From: Pezizomycotina sp. ARF18
Taxonomy: Eukaryota > Ascomycota
NCBI GenBank assembly: GCA_002224055.1
Contig: AZLU01000109.1
Location: forward strand, 62,001-126,000
Reading direction: 5' to 3'
DNA: 64,000 nucleotides
A program made the translations under genes and the position numbers. The notes under the pieces are model-generated. The model did no database searches, had not been told where the DNA came from, and saw only the letters and a program-made list of their open reading frames with translations. The first letter of the stretch is position 1. Each line of letters starts with the position of its first letter. Below are positions 36,464-47,714 of the stretch, one piece after another.

Positions 36464-37471
36464 ATGGTCCGATCAATCGCTGTATTCACCGCGTTTGGAC
36501 TTTTGCTCTCGAGCGTCTGTGTCATCGCCTCACCTATCCCCGGGAATAAAGTCGGAGCGATAAGCGACTGCTGTAGACCTAATGAACATAATGAGAAAGC
36601 GTCCAACGAATTGTGATAGATGCGGCGTTCAATTTTGAGAAGGTACCGTCGGCAAAGACGCCAACAAAGTCTCGAGGATCTGGACCGTGACGCCACCGAG
36701 ATCTAAAGGAAAGCCTTTCAAGGAGCTCGACTTGGCTCACAAGAGAGAACACACGCAATACGAGTCGTGGCCCAGTGACCTCGAGGCAGAATCGCTACCG
36801 GCGCCGGACACCAACGCAAACATCCTTAGTGTCCCGGCGGAGTACTTGAGGCGAACAAGCACGCGCAGAGCTTGAACCATCGGCGGCATGGCCCCACGTT
36901 ACCCTGCAAGCTCGCCTTTGCGCTCGCAGCCGGTAGCCCAGACCTGACCGGCTCACCATGGGAAAGCCCCACGCTAACTCCGTCACGTCAGGCATGTTGC
37001 ATACTCCTAATCAGCCACGGAATCGAAACAACCAGCACCGGCTCAAGATCTCAGCAGCATTGTGGCATTGTCGCCGGAAGAGGAAGTGGCGCTTGGTCTA
37101 GCGAAGGAGATTCAAAACTTGGAGGCCAAGGACAATTCCGCTGGTATAGCCCACTCTCAGCGGAACCCCTTCACCAACTCGGCGAGGTTTAGGAGCCATT
37201 CTGGAAACAGCATCGGAACGCTGATGAAAATGAAGTGATCCGCAAGCTAAAAGAGAAGTTGGCGATACTGATGAAGGAAAACTCTAAGCTGAGGAAATCT
37301 AAATGGGGTCCACAACATTCTCGCGAAACGACATCTCTGGGCGCTGCTGATCGGTGGAAGAGAAACCCACTGGTGATGGATGCTAGCAAGAACGCGAGCC
37401 GAAATCCGAGTCTCACCGGTAGCAAGAATACGAGCAGGGACCGAGCGAGGCCTCCCCGGCAGTCGGCCTAG
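36464..37471 (+). CDS. secreted protein of unknown family, frameshifted
   Basis: ATG 36464 gives MVRSIAVFTAFGLLLSSVCV followed by IASPIPGNKVGA, a signal peptide with a cleavage-like A-S-P. Downstream readable pieces change frame: KGKPFKELDLAHKREHTQYE, SWPSDLEAESLPAPDTNANI, then EEEVALGLAKEIQNLEAKDN with SQRNPFTNSARFRSHSGNS, then EVIRKLKEKLAILMKENSKL and a basic, Ser/Asn-rich tail ending at 37471. The KLKEKLAILMKENSKLRK piece is a short coiled coil. I cannot assign a family; the region between 36870 and 37070 is the least certain. The frame changes may be indels or unrecognised introns. Confidence 0.45.
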
Positions 37472-37989
37472 ACGGCTTGAAAAATGAATACTAGCACTGT
37501 AGTAAAGCATTTTAAAAAAGCCGATCATCTTAACTTGTATTATAATATGTGCTACAGGCTGAAGTTTGGAATGGTAGATTAAAAAACATTTCATCAATAA
37601 ATATGGGTTTGTGCAGCTAACGCGGTTTGCCCGTATGTACTCCCACAATTCACAAGAAACTTTATAGCACGTAAAATGAATAGAATGAAAGAGAAACCAG
37701 CAGAAATTACAAGGCTCTCCCTGCCCAAAGACGCGGTTCCGACAATCCTCCAAACCATTTCAGTACCTCATAGCTTCCAGTCAGGATTGTGAGAAGCGCG
37801 TCTCGATGCAATAAAAAAGCAAGCCTTTCATATACGTCATGAAAAGCTTCCCGGTGAGAAAGGAAAGAAAATCACAAAAAAAGACCTAAGTAGTCGGATA
37901 AACCTCCTCGATCGTGAGCGAGAATTGCTTCAACTAGATCTCAGCTCCCACTCTTCGAGTCGCTCATCATGCCCTCATCGTCCTCCTGC
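37472..37989. other. intergenic between convergent genes
   Basis: About 500 bases, no gene or repeat seen. Confidence 0.5.
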
Positions 37990-39421
37990 TCATCCGTCGT
38001 AGTTACCGTAATCTTCGTCGTCTTGCATATACCCCTTCTCTCCATCTCCCCTCGCCTCCACATCTTCCAGCGCCATACTTTCGACGCTGGCATGCGGATC
38101 TAGGCCACTCACAGTAACACTCGTAAGCGCCGTCGCTTCGCTAACACTGTTTCCCCTCCCGACTCTCGCAGAGTACCCGGTGTTCCTATTCAACCAGATA
38201 CTAGGACTCTGGCACGTCCCAGGGCGTACCGCCCATTTTTTGGGACGTAGATACTCGCCGAGTCTCAATATCGACGTCTACGAGCTCTGTGCCCGGATGC
38301 GTTCTGAGTGCTGTTTTTACTCGTTTTTCCGGACGGTATGTGTTAGAGGGAGGTAATTCGAAGTCGGAGAAATTACTATTAGAGACGCGACGGCAACGAT
38401 TACCATGGTTTCCAGGTGAGTATGGCGTCTGGATGATATAAGCGGTTTTAGGGACGGCATGCAGGCGCATATTATTGCAATGTTGAATTCGGCCTCCGTC
38501 CACCACATCGACGGTAACATTGTCGTCTAAGTGTAATCAACTGTTAGCATCAGCGCACTCCTAACTCCCTATGCCTTGAAAACCCAAGTCTAGGTAAATT
38601 TGCGATGGAGAAGGAAGACCTACAGCTCAGATCCTTACTGACGCTGACCTCCCTCAGAGTACTCAACTCAATATGCCCGTCAGCACCACAAACCCCCACC
38701 GCAAACACCAGAATCAACCCGACCCTCTGCCTCACCGGCAGCCTAACCTTCCACAGCGTTCTCATCGGCAGAATATAAATAACTGCATCGCTGAAAATAT
38801 TAATCCTCCGTTCGCAGTAAAGAACGCGGTCTATTGATACACTTCCCACCGGAATACTCGTATCCCAAGCGTACGCCACTGGAGTGCACTGGAACGCACC
38901 CGCGAAACGCACGCTAGCGTTGAAAGTACGACGAAGGCGAGCGTCAACTGCGCCATGATGCGAAGGCCTTTAATGCGTCGTAGACGCGAGGCGGAGGATG
39001 AAGAGGATTATAGACGCTTTGATGATGCCGAACATGCTGAAGTATACGAGCTGCGCGGCGTAGAATAGGTGTGAGGATTTCTAGCCCAGGAGTCACGGAG
39101 GACTCGGGATCTGGTCTTCATGGCGACCGATGCCGTATTTGATTTCTAAAGAGTAGCGAAGTTAGTTAATACGGTGTTGTATAAAATTGTGGAAGAGATG
39201 TGGAGGACTTACGAGTGGTCAGCAGTACTCCATGAGTTATCGACATGGCCATGGCGACCACGATCATCCAGTCGTCCCACCAGAGACCTCCTCTCGTGAG
39301 CTTCGAGCGCGTCCATACGCGCAAAAACTACGGCGATGAGTGCGAAGGATGTCATGAAGGCCGCTATGAGGATGAGCTTTGTAGCCCTCGACTCATGGAC
39401 CGACTCAAACGGCATCACCAT
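37990..39421 (-). CDS. Pth11-like rhodopsin-domain receptor, three exons
   Basis: Exon 1 (39213-39421) reads MVMPFESVHESRATK, helix 1 (LILIAAFMTSFALIAVVFAR), then DDWMIVVAMAMSITHGVLLTT. Intron 1 (39146-39212) has GTAAGTCC and a TTAACTAAC branch site. Exon 2 gives KYGIGRHEDQI, the classic K-Y-G-x-G-R-H motif, then FYAAQLVYFSMFGIIKASII, LFILRL, FQCTPVAYAWD and NIFSDAVIYILPMRTLWKVR and LILVFAVGVCG. Intron 2 (38527-38638) has GTAAGGATC and GCTAACAG-CTTAG. Exon 3 starts with the last helix (WWTEAEFNIAIICACMPSL) and has a long cytoplasmic tail ending DEDYGNYDG at 37990. The motif set is diagnostic of the fungal rhodopsin-like receptor family. About four indels are implied. The ligand is unknown. 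Confidence 0.8.
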
Positions 39422-41422
39422 CTTGTCGATTGAAAAGACAAAGAAGATTAAGATAATTATCGTTTCTTCATGAACATCAGATAAAGAATAACAGGACCCG
39501 CAAGCGCTAAGAGAGATAAAGGAATAAAACAGCCGAGAATAACAACCTATAATGCAACCTAAATGGATACCAATAGTAAAAATATACAAGGAAGGAAATA
39601 GATCAAGAAGAAATTGCGAAAGGCATGCTCCTAGAAAAACACCAGACCGACAACTTGAAGAAAAAGGCAAAAGTGGGGTAATTTGCCTAATATACTACAT
39701 TTTAAAAAGAGGGATTCCCACATTAGGACATTTTTACAAGCGGAAATGATCAGTGTTATGTCGTCGAAGGGCAAAGGCTTAGACGAGGTCTGAGAGGTAA
39801 ATAGGAACACAAGGGACCAGGACGAGGCATCGCCGCGCGCCGTTTCTTCAGCATATCCTAGCCTACACCCGCCTGTCACACCATTTTGAGCGAAAAGCAA
39901 TATTGAATTCCTGATAAACCTAAGAGATACATAATATAAAAGCATGTCCTCCTTTTCTTGAATATGGAAAGTTCCTGTTTTAATCCTCATGGGAGGAGGG
40001 TTCCTTCGTACGTGCTCCTGATCCTCCTATTGGGCTTTCAGGTTTCTTTTTGGATGATACCTAACCCTGGCTAGCAGACGGATACTTTAAATCCTCGTGT
40101 TCTCTGGGTCCCAAAAAACCGGCAAGGCCAAGGGCAGAAAAACGCAGGGATTAAAACGGTCGTGAACTTGAACGAAGGACTCTTCTCCGCTTGGGAACGG
40201 GAAGCTACTAGGGGATTCATACGGCCTTTTAATGGAAGAAACAGAAGAAGCTACGCTCGCTGAACTCACCGAGCCGTTTTTTACATCCTGGATGCGGAGC
40301 GGATACCTTTTTACCGTTTTACTTTAAGAAGAGCTATTCTATAGCCTTCTAGATTCAAGAAGTTAAGACTTCTCGAACTTAAAATTTCACCTGCAAGCTG
40401 CAAGTGACACGTTTATAATGTTGATCCGCGCCTACCCGCAAGGGTATATCCTCGTATTTTTTTTTGGATTGTGAAGAAACGTGTAGTAGCTGCCCTTTAC
40501 GATCTAGTTTCTTCATTATCGTGTATGGTTTGCTTGGTTCTTTCGGTCGGCGAGTCTGGCAAGGGGACTTTTTGTAGAGTGAGACCCTTCCGCTTTCCGC
40601 TCTCGCCTTGAGGTGTAAAGATTTATCAGGAAAAGTTCGTTTACACTACCTCTCATTATTAGCTAAAACGAAGATAAACATAATAAAACCAAAAGAGTAT
40701 AACATCATGCGTCTTGTCATTTTATAGTGTTAGCAAGCAAGAATACCCGAATGCTCCGGGGAGGGCTTTCATGAAACAGCATCCAAGGCTACAGTACCCT
40801 TCATAGGCGCAACCACAGTCAGAGGGACCTGGGATCAACATTTTCATGCATACCACACGAGGCTATGAGTGCGATAGAATTACGATAGAGTAACACTCTG
40901 TCCTTCGATTACCTGATTACGCTTTCTGTGAGCTTGATACAATGGGTCGTAGATAGATTCTTCACTTATACACGGCTGGATTTTTCCACCCAGGCGACCT
41001 CCAAGCATTTCAAACACTGTCGGCCGAGTAGCACGGTTTCAAGGCCTTCCAACCTCGCGCTGTGGTCATCGTCTTCGATCATAGCGAAGGAGGTATGTTG
41101 GACGATTCTATTTCTCTCGTTAGGTGTCTCCTTCGCTAATTATATTTTCGGCGTTCGTTTCCTTTCCTCTGGATGGACTCCAAGACGAAGTTCCGTATCG
41201 CAGATGATTCTCACACGTGAAGACGTAACTGAATTTTGTAGCACGAGACGCGCATAGTCCCGGCTGAAGGGTCTCCGTTGGGAGCAAAACAGCGAAAATC
41301 CCCTCGTTTGCCACGAAAACAAGAACCGTCAGCAACTTATAATTAACATCGATGCGTCCCGTGTTCCTAGACTCATTTGAACAGAAAACATATCTCTAAT
41401 TAGTTAATTCCCGGGCGCCTCC
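39422..41422. other. intergenic, no gene seen
   Basis: About 2 kb. Short frames only, no motif, no repeat. The 109-residue frame at 40928-41257 is not supported by composition or start context. Confidence 0.45.
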
Positions 41423-42474
41423 GTGCCAACGAACCAAAGTATCTCAAATCGCGCGCTAGAGGACAATGAATCTTCCGAGCCACTTGGAGGAAGGCAGACC
41501 TCTGGGCCTGCTCTCCAGATCATCCCATTAGAGATCCGCCGTGGAATTTTGGGCCATATTACCGACCTCGGAACCCTCTACAACTGCATTACCTCCCGCA
41601 GGGCTTTTTACGAAGCGTTTAAGGTCGTAGGATCGTGCGCGTTGGTCGAAGCTATCATCTGTCGCAATCATCCCTATCGCTCTCGTTGCTGGCTGCTAGG
41701 AGCCATGCACAAACGAATGACACTAAGAAAGAGTCCGCGCGGGTCCCCTACTTTAACAGGCTATAAAAGCACATGTTCACTCCGAAGGGCTACTGGCAAC
41801 CGCCGCGCCGTTCCGCGAGCAAAGGTACCAGTGACAACGACAGCATAGAAGATTATGGTATCGTGCGTAAACTTTGCCAAAGACCGGGTAAACTCCCGAG
41901 GCTGTCTACGCGCTCCCCATCGCACAGTATATCTTCCCGCTACCAGCATCGAGGAAAGATTAATAAATCTCAATCGCCGAAAGCCGGCGCACAGAAAGTC
42001 CCACTCGATAAGGCCTCTAACCTTCATAGGCGTGGAAACATCGCGCGGGCTGTCCGCGCTTTTGAGAAACTGGTTTACCAAGTGGAATTACCGCTCTCCG
42101 AACTCGCTGATGACCCCCACTTCCTGGAATTTTCAACAAGATTTACGGCGGATTTTTCGGGTCTTCATCGGGTTGTTCTTCGCTTATACGCTGTACGAGT
42201 GGAACAGGTGGACATAGACGGGGAACGAAAAAGAGCTGTTGAAAAAGGTGGGCGAGCTACTCGCGCTTGGGGAAGAGAACGGCCCGTGAGTGACTTAGGC
42301 CGCAACATGAAATCCTTTGTGCAGGCGGCCGAGGGACTTCGGGGAGTTATCTTAGAAAAAGACGTCAATCCGACGAAGGAACAGAAGCCACCCGAACATC
42401 ACCACCGTGGGCAACGCGCGACTGCCCCCTCGATGGATCATCGAGTGATAAACGCGTCCGAGTTCTGCCAGTAG
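41423..42474 (+). CDS. F-box-type protein, first of a tandem pair
   Basis: An F-box-like segment reads QIIPLEIRRGILGHITDLGT, LYNCITSRRAFYEAFKVVGS and then LVEAIICRNHPYRSRCW. Leu-Pro-Leu-Glu-Ile followed by two helices and a C-x-x-S-x-x-F strand is the F-box pattern (binds Skp1 in SCF ubiquitin ligases). Downstream are a segment corresponding to HMFTPKGYWQPPRR, GVETSRGLSALLRNWF, LRRIFRVFIGLFFAYTLYEW and, in another frame, an Arg/Glu-rich tail to 42474. The start is unclear: the frame has a stop shortly before 41423 and no ATG. The paralog 1.6 kb downstream repeats these blocks in order. About four frame changes are implied. Confidence 0.6.
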
Positions 42475-43012
42475 GACCGATATAGCATCCACTAGCCACG
42501 GTATATAAAGTAATCATACTATCTACGCTTAAGCTAACGGCCTGTACCCTGAGTCTTGTATTGTTTCGGTTATCTTTCGATTTCTTCGTTACTCATATTA
42601 GAATTACATATTCGAGACACTCAGATCTCCGAATTTAACTCGATTTCCTGATAGTTACGCCGTTAAAGTAAACTTATTCTTAGGAGATAGCTCAAGTGCA
42701 ACGTCGCCCATGGCTATGAGGCTCAAGACTCAGTTCGTCGTTTTGTTGGATCAGCCTATGACTCTATGAGAGTAATAAGAACTGAAGAGCAGCTGAAGTT
42801 TGTTAAGAGAAAAATAGTAGTAAAATGAGACAGTGATCGCGTGATAGATGAAACAGTCATAGGGAAACCAGTGCGTTTTTCTGGTCGTCTCAATGGGAAG
42901 CCTCCGTTTATATATTACTAGAAAAATATTCCCAGAGACTTGGAAAGGACAACACAGACACTAGCAGCACAACGGCAACACACAAGGTAGTTTCGCGTCA
43001 CCAAGCCGAAGT
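42475..43012. other. spacer between two F-box paralogs
   Basis: About 540 bases, no gene seen; likely the 3' end of the first and promoter of the second paralog. Confidence 0.5.
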
Positions 43013-43970
43013 ATGTCAGATAGTTCACCCAAAGGCGCTGAAGCCTCTAAGCCGGAGAGAAAGGCCACCGGTTCTCTCTTCTCAGCACCCGATCGAGATA
43101 TGTTGCGAAGTTCTGAGCTGCATAACTGACCTTAACGATCTGTACAACTGTATCATTTCCTGTAAAGCTTTCTACGGCGCGTTCAAAATAGCGGGGCCAT
43201 CTGCTCTGGTCGACCTCATTATCTGCCGTAATCATCCTCTTGCGTCGCGCTGCTGGCAGCTCGAAACGGGTAGAGACCGAGGATGCTGAGTCTAAGGATT
43301 TGGAGGTCGCAACGATTACATACCTCGACGACCTCGAAAAGCATATATTAACGGCAAAAGGTCACTGGCAACTTCCGCGTCGCCCCGCCGGCGAAATTCC
43401 CAGCGATATCATGAACGACTACGCTCTGGTCCGTAAATTCTGTAACAAGACGGGACAGAGCCCAGAGGCCGTTTACGCCCTCTACATCGCACAGTATGTC
43501 TTCCCCGCAGACGGTCCGGAGGACCGGTGGAGTATGCCGGCGCTCAAAACATGAGGATGATGAAAATCTCACCCCACGCGTTATTTGATCTTGCTGGGCG
43601 GTGAAATATCCCGCGGGCTCGCCAAGCTGCTCGCGCAGCTGGTTGGCCAGCTCAGCAGGCACATCTGCTTTGACGAGTTCTACATGGGTACCGTTGGTCT
43701 CTTCTTCAGTTACCCGCTACCGGACTGCTACACGTGGATATATGAGATGGGCGAGGAAGAGTTTATGGAAAAATGGGAGGAGCTAATGGAGGACGGGGGA
43801 AGCTATGGCGGAAGCTGGCCGACCAGTAACTTTGGGATCAATATCAGGAGTACGCGAAAGATGCCAAGGTACGGAGGAAGAGCTATCTCGAGGATCGGGG
43901 CTTGGTAGGCCGAGGAGCGCGTCAGGATGAGGAGAATGAAGCGAATGAGGACGAGGAGGACGAGGACTAG
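43013..43970 (+). CDS. F-box-type protein, second of a tandem pair
   Basis: ATG 43013 opens MSDSSPKGAEASKPERKATG. The F-box-like part reads HPIEICCEVLSCITDLNDLY, NCIISCKAFYGAFKIAGPSA and LVDLIICRNHPLASRCWQL, plainly homologous to the gene 1.6 kb upstream. Then come ATITYLDDLEKHILTAKGHW, NDYALVRKFCNKTGQSPEAV, YALYIAQYVFPADGPED, GEISRGLAKLLAQLV, YMGTVGLFFSYPLPDCYTWI and a C-terminal AKDAKVRRKSYLEDRGLVGR with an acidic end (EENEANEDEEDED) at 43968-43970. Family role: substrate adaptor for an SCF E3 ligase, inferred only. Three or four frame changes are implied. Confidence 0.65.
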
Positions 43971-44554
43971 CCTCTCCCGTCTCTGGGATCATCTTATTGT
44001 ACTTTTTCTCTGGAGGGTCTTGGGATCAGATCGCGTTCCAAAACAAGTATGGTCGTCCTCTACGTTATGTCCATGCAACCCGAAGTAACCCACAGCGCTG
44101 CAGCAGTAAATCATTTCTAGAGATGTCAATTTGAAAATGAATATAACGGGCTGGACCCTGATTCCCATCGTCTCGATTATCATTCGATTAATTCAGGCCT
44201 CCCGTAAGGCTGCCGCAGGTTTCGTTGGCCGTGCGCGTAAAAGAGTCAATTCGCATCGCGGGGTGACGTGCGCAGTGGAAAACGTAAACCAAACTTGAAC
44301 CTGCAAATTGCCATACACTTCCGAACTAAAACTTCCCGTAACGATTTGAAATTCCCATCCAGGGCTATGTGAAGTATTTCCCATCCAGGGCTATGTGAAG
44401 TATTATGTCTAAGCCTAAAGACCAAGTGAATAACCTAATATATAGAGATATATAAATCCATGGAAGAATCCCAATGAATTGGATACAATTCCAGGGTTTA
44501 TAATCCTTTTCGTAGTGTTTTTTTTTTTTTTTTTTTTTTTTCGATTAACTTCGG
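43971..44554. other. spacer with tandem repeat and poly(T)
   Basis: No gene. Holds a perfect 26-bp tandem duplication (44352-44403) and a T24 run (44518-44541) that ends 13 bases before the next ATG. Confidence 0.6.
44352..44403. repeat. perfect 26-bp tandem duplication
   Basis: Units 44352-44377 and 44378-44403 are identical (core catccagggctatgtgaag). Confidence 0.95.
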
Positions 44555-46137
44555 ATGAAAATGTCTATTTCCACGCGGAATGACGGCACCATGAATTCCG
44601 CCAAACTGTCCTCTCTACCGACCGAACTCCTCCGACAAATCATCAACCATCTAACCCATCTCATCGCGCCCACTGGACGGTATCCTTCCATTCGACCCCT
44701 CCCGAGACTACGGTCGCAACAAATCATGGGTTCGCGACCTGCAGAGCCTCGCATTAACATCCAAACGCTTCCTCGACATTGCGCGTGCGGAGCTCTTCAA
44801 GATTGTAATGGTGCGCGATCACCTGAACATGGATGAATTCGTGAACCACGCCGCCGTACTCTCCGAGGAACCATCGCGATACACGTGAGAGTACTGGTGT
44901 TTAGCTTTGCGCTAATGAAGGAACAGAAGAGGTAGAAGGACAGGGGGTAAAATGGCGGAACGAGACGTGGGAGGGGAGCGTTACGCGTATGAATCATGCT
45001 CCAATTCACTGCTCTATATTCACACGAAATCCCCTGTATTATTGCAAACCCTTGGGTGTTGTTCTGATAACTGTTAGCTTACCAGGCATCCAGTATCCCC
45101 TTCGGGAAAAAGTACATCGACACCGTAAAGTCCATCATCCGCGCAACGTCCCAGCGCCTGACGAGCGTGAGCGCCATCGTATACCGCCCGAAATCCGAAC
45201 TGAAAGCCGTTCATGGACTACTACTCCTTCACGGATATGATGAGCGTCTGCCTGAACGAGATCCGCACGCCGGCGTTGCGCTGCCTTGGAACATGCGGGC
45301 CTCGCTTATCCACCGCGGCGCGGGAGGACATTGTCCGTCAACTACCCAGGAAAGTACAGTGGCCGCCTATGCGTCCTCCACCAGACGACGAAGATGACAA
45401 CACTGTTCAGAAATCGCCGCCGCGGCGTACGTGGTCAGAAGATAAAGCGAAATCAACATGGCTCTTCCATTCGAACCTCAAGGGACTACAGCACATCGAG
45501 TATCGCGAAGATTACTACGCCAAATTCTACGCCAAATCGCGCGGATCCGTCCGGCAGATACTGGAGTCTTACTACCCCGCCGAAGTTCTCTCGAACATAA
45601 AATCCGCGCGTATAATACTGCGTGCGACGCAACCGCAAGATAACCGCCACCTCGACCTAACCTTCCTCAACAACTCACATAAACTGACGACTCTCGGCTT
45701 AGACTCGGTGTACAACACCACGGCGATAGCCTGTCGAAATTACTACCGAATATTACGGACTTAAGACGTTAACGATATCCCACGTGTTCTTAGATGGGAC
45801 GATGGATAAGTGGGATGGTGTGTTCGATAAGTGCAGGGAGTATTTGAGGGAGCTTGTTACTTTCAAGTGCGATTTCGCGAGCTATGCCCGGCTCCTGTTT
45901 ACTTTTTGGGGCCATGGGAGGTTGCATCTAGTTTCGCCGTATATGGAGGATAGAGTTGCGCTGGAGGGGCTTTTTGAGGATGTTTATAAGAGGAGACAGA
46001 AGCTCGGGATGACATCAGTCAAACGGACAGGATCGCGAGGGTGCACGACACGGTGTCTTAATTTCGCTGTATGCTCTTTGACCTTTGAGTGTCGGGAAGC
46101 TTCTATCTATGGGCGGGTACCGTACGAGCTTCCATAA
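44555..46137 (+). CDS. F-box protein with leucine-rich C-terminal region, two exons
   Basis: ATG 44555 leads to KLSSLPTELLRQIINHLTHL, a textbook F-box start, then DYGRNKSWVRDLQSLALTSK and RFLDIARAELFKIVMVRDHL with NMDEFVNHAAVLSEEPSRYT. A 200-nt intron (44885-45085, GTGAGAG donor, TTACCAG acceptor) follows. Exon 2 reads KKYIDTVKSIIRATSQRLTS, MDYYSFTDMMSVCLNEIRTP, ALRCLGTCGPRLSTAAREDI, HSNLKGLQHIEYREDYYAKF, LDLTFLNNSHKLTTLGLDSV and TDLKTLTISHVFLDGTMDKW, ending at 46137. The recurring L-x-x-L-x-L pattern suggests irregular LRR-like repeats that would hold a target for ubiquitination. It is a more typical F-box protein than its two upstream neighbours and not obviously their paralog. Four or so frame changes are implied. 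Confidence 0.65.
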
Positions 46138-46341
46138 AGCTAATAAATATCGCCCATGAATGTGCCATAGCGCATGATAAATCATAATAAATATCTGACG
46201 TAATTGGTTGTCAAAGGAGGATGGTGTCTTAAGAATTAGGGCTAGTATTTGCCATTGTTAATTACAAACTACATGAGAGGGCCCTCGGCGTCTTATCCTC
46301 TAATAATCCTTCCAGATGGCCATTAACCAAACTAATCTCGT

Positions 46342-46569
46342 TCACAAAGCTGCCGCCACGAGAGCTACCCCTCCACCTATAATCACTAACGTACCCTGAA
46401 CCTCCAATTTCCGACAGGTATTCTTTGACGACGACGACGAACCGGACGCGTTAGCGGCTACAGCTGCTGCTGCTGTGGTTGGAGTATTGGATGATCCGCC
46501 GTAGTTGTACTGCGCGTATGCGCCGCTGGCTGAGAGAATAACGAAAGCCGTCACGGTAGATATCTTCAT
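46342..46569 (-). CDS. small secreted Ala/Ser-rich protein, possible GPI anchor, 75 residues
   Basis: Single uninterrupted frame from ATG 46569: MKISTVTAFVILSASGAYAQ is a signal peptide, then YNYGGSSNTPTTAAAAVAAN, a Ser run (ASGSSSSSKN), one Cys (NTCRKLEVQ) and a hydrophobic end (GTLVIIGGGVALVAAAL). Signal peptide, Ser/Ala body and hydrophobic tail with Asn/Ser upstream are the plan of a GPI-anchored wall protein. It shares its design, not its sequence, with the gene at 7.4-7.9 kb. Function unknown. Confidence 0.65.
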   Translation of the reverse strand: MKISTVTAFVILSASGAYAQYNYGGSSNTPTTAAAAVAANASGSSSSSKNTCRKLEVQGTLVIIGGGVALVAAAL

Positions 46570-47714
46570 AGCTATATAGTCTGTTCTTGAGTTTGAATTG
46601 AGAAGCAGAACGATACGATATGTAAGGGAGACTCGGGGATCGGGTCTATGGCGCTCAAGCTAGAGGCGAGATGTCGCGGGTCGTAGTATCCTTTAGCCGA
46701 GAGCTCGAGAGTATTTGATCAAAGAAAGAAGGTGTAGAAGCGCTATGAAGCGAACGATCGCAGGTAGAGCGATTATAAGACACGATCTTAGGATATGCTG
46801 CGAGACACTCGAACATGGACTGGCAGACATCAAGTTATTTATAGACCCTAGTCGTAGTGAGTTCACTGCCTGTATCCAAAAAGTCATGATAGCTAGAGGC
46901 CAGTATATCAACTGCTCTCTCATGCTTTACTGACTCGGATACGAGCCGTTGACTGCGGTGCAAAGTTCTGGGACAAACAGCTACTACCGCCACATTGTTC
47001 CCTTCGGATTTAACGATAGCATCACCACAGAAAATCAATTCGCAAATACGAAGTGGGGTGCAGTAGCACAAAAATATCTTGAACTCCCGTCTGCAGTGCT
47101 GCGCCCTCTCAGATTTTCACCATCGGCATCATCAGAACTCACTTACTCGGTAGGTGTCCCCGGCTTGAAAATTAGATGTCGGTTTTCAAAGGGTCTCATA
47201 GTAAGAAATGAAGCGGTTGCCTTTCGTGAGAGATGTTTGGTTTGTAAGCGATTACTTCTGGCGGCTAGTGTGGGTATTCGGAGTTTAGAATCGGGATAAT
47301 ATTTCCTCTGCCACCATCTCCAGCTATTACCGACAACTACGATCCCTAGACCGAAGCGCTCTAAACCTAGAACAAGCTTTCTTTGCTTTTGGCCGATTTT
47401 TGCAGCTACAGCTGAGGAGTCTACCGAATCAATTCCGACATCGTGGGACTTGATAATATGGTGAAAGACGTTCTTTTATGGAAAATCCGGATTCTATGAC
47501 CTTTCCATCAAACGTTTGCATTCCTAGACCTTTTGCGAAGTACTACTACTACCAATACTACTCTCCCCATCCAAGAACGAACTTCCGTGATCCCATGATG
47601 TAGTTGTCTCAATGAACAAGGAATCTATTATACGAAACTCTACAATGCCCCAGCGTTTCGATATATTACAAAAGATGACCTTTGATAACGTTATTTACGA
47701 AAGAACCGGGCATC
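46570..47714. other. intergenic, no gene seen
   Basis: About 1.1 kb upstream of the small secreted gene and downstream of the crotonase fusion. A frame at 46949-47299 lacks motifs. Confidence 0.45.
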
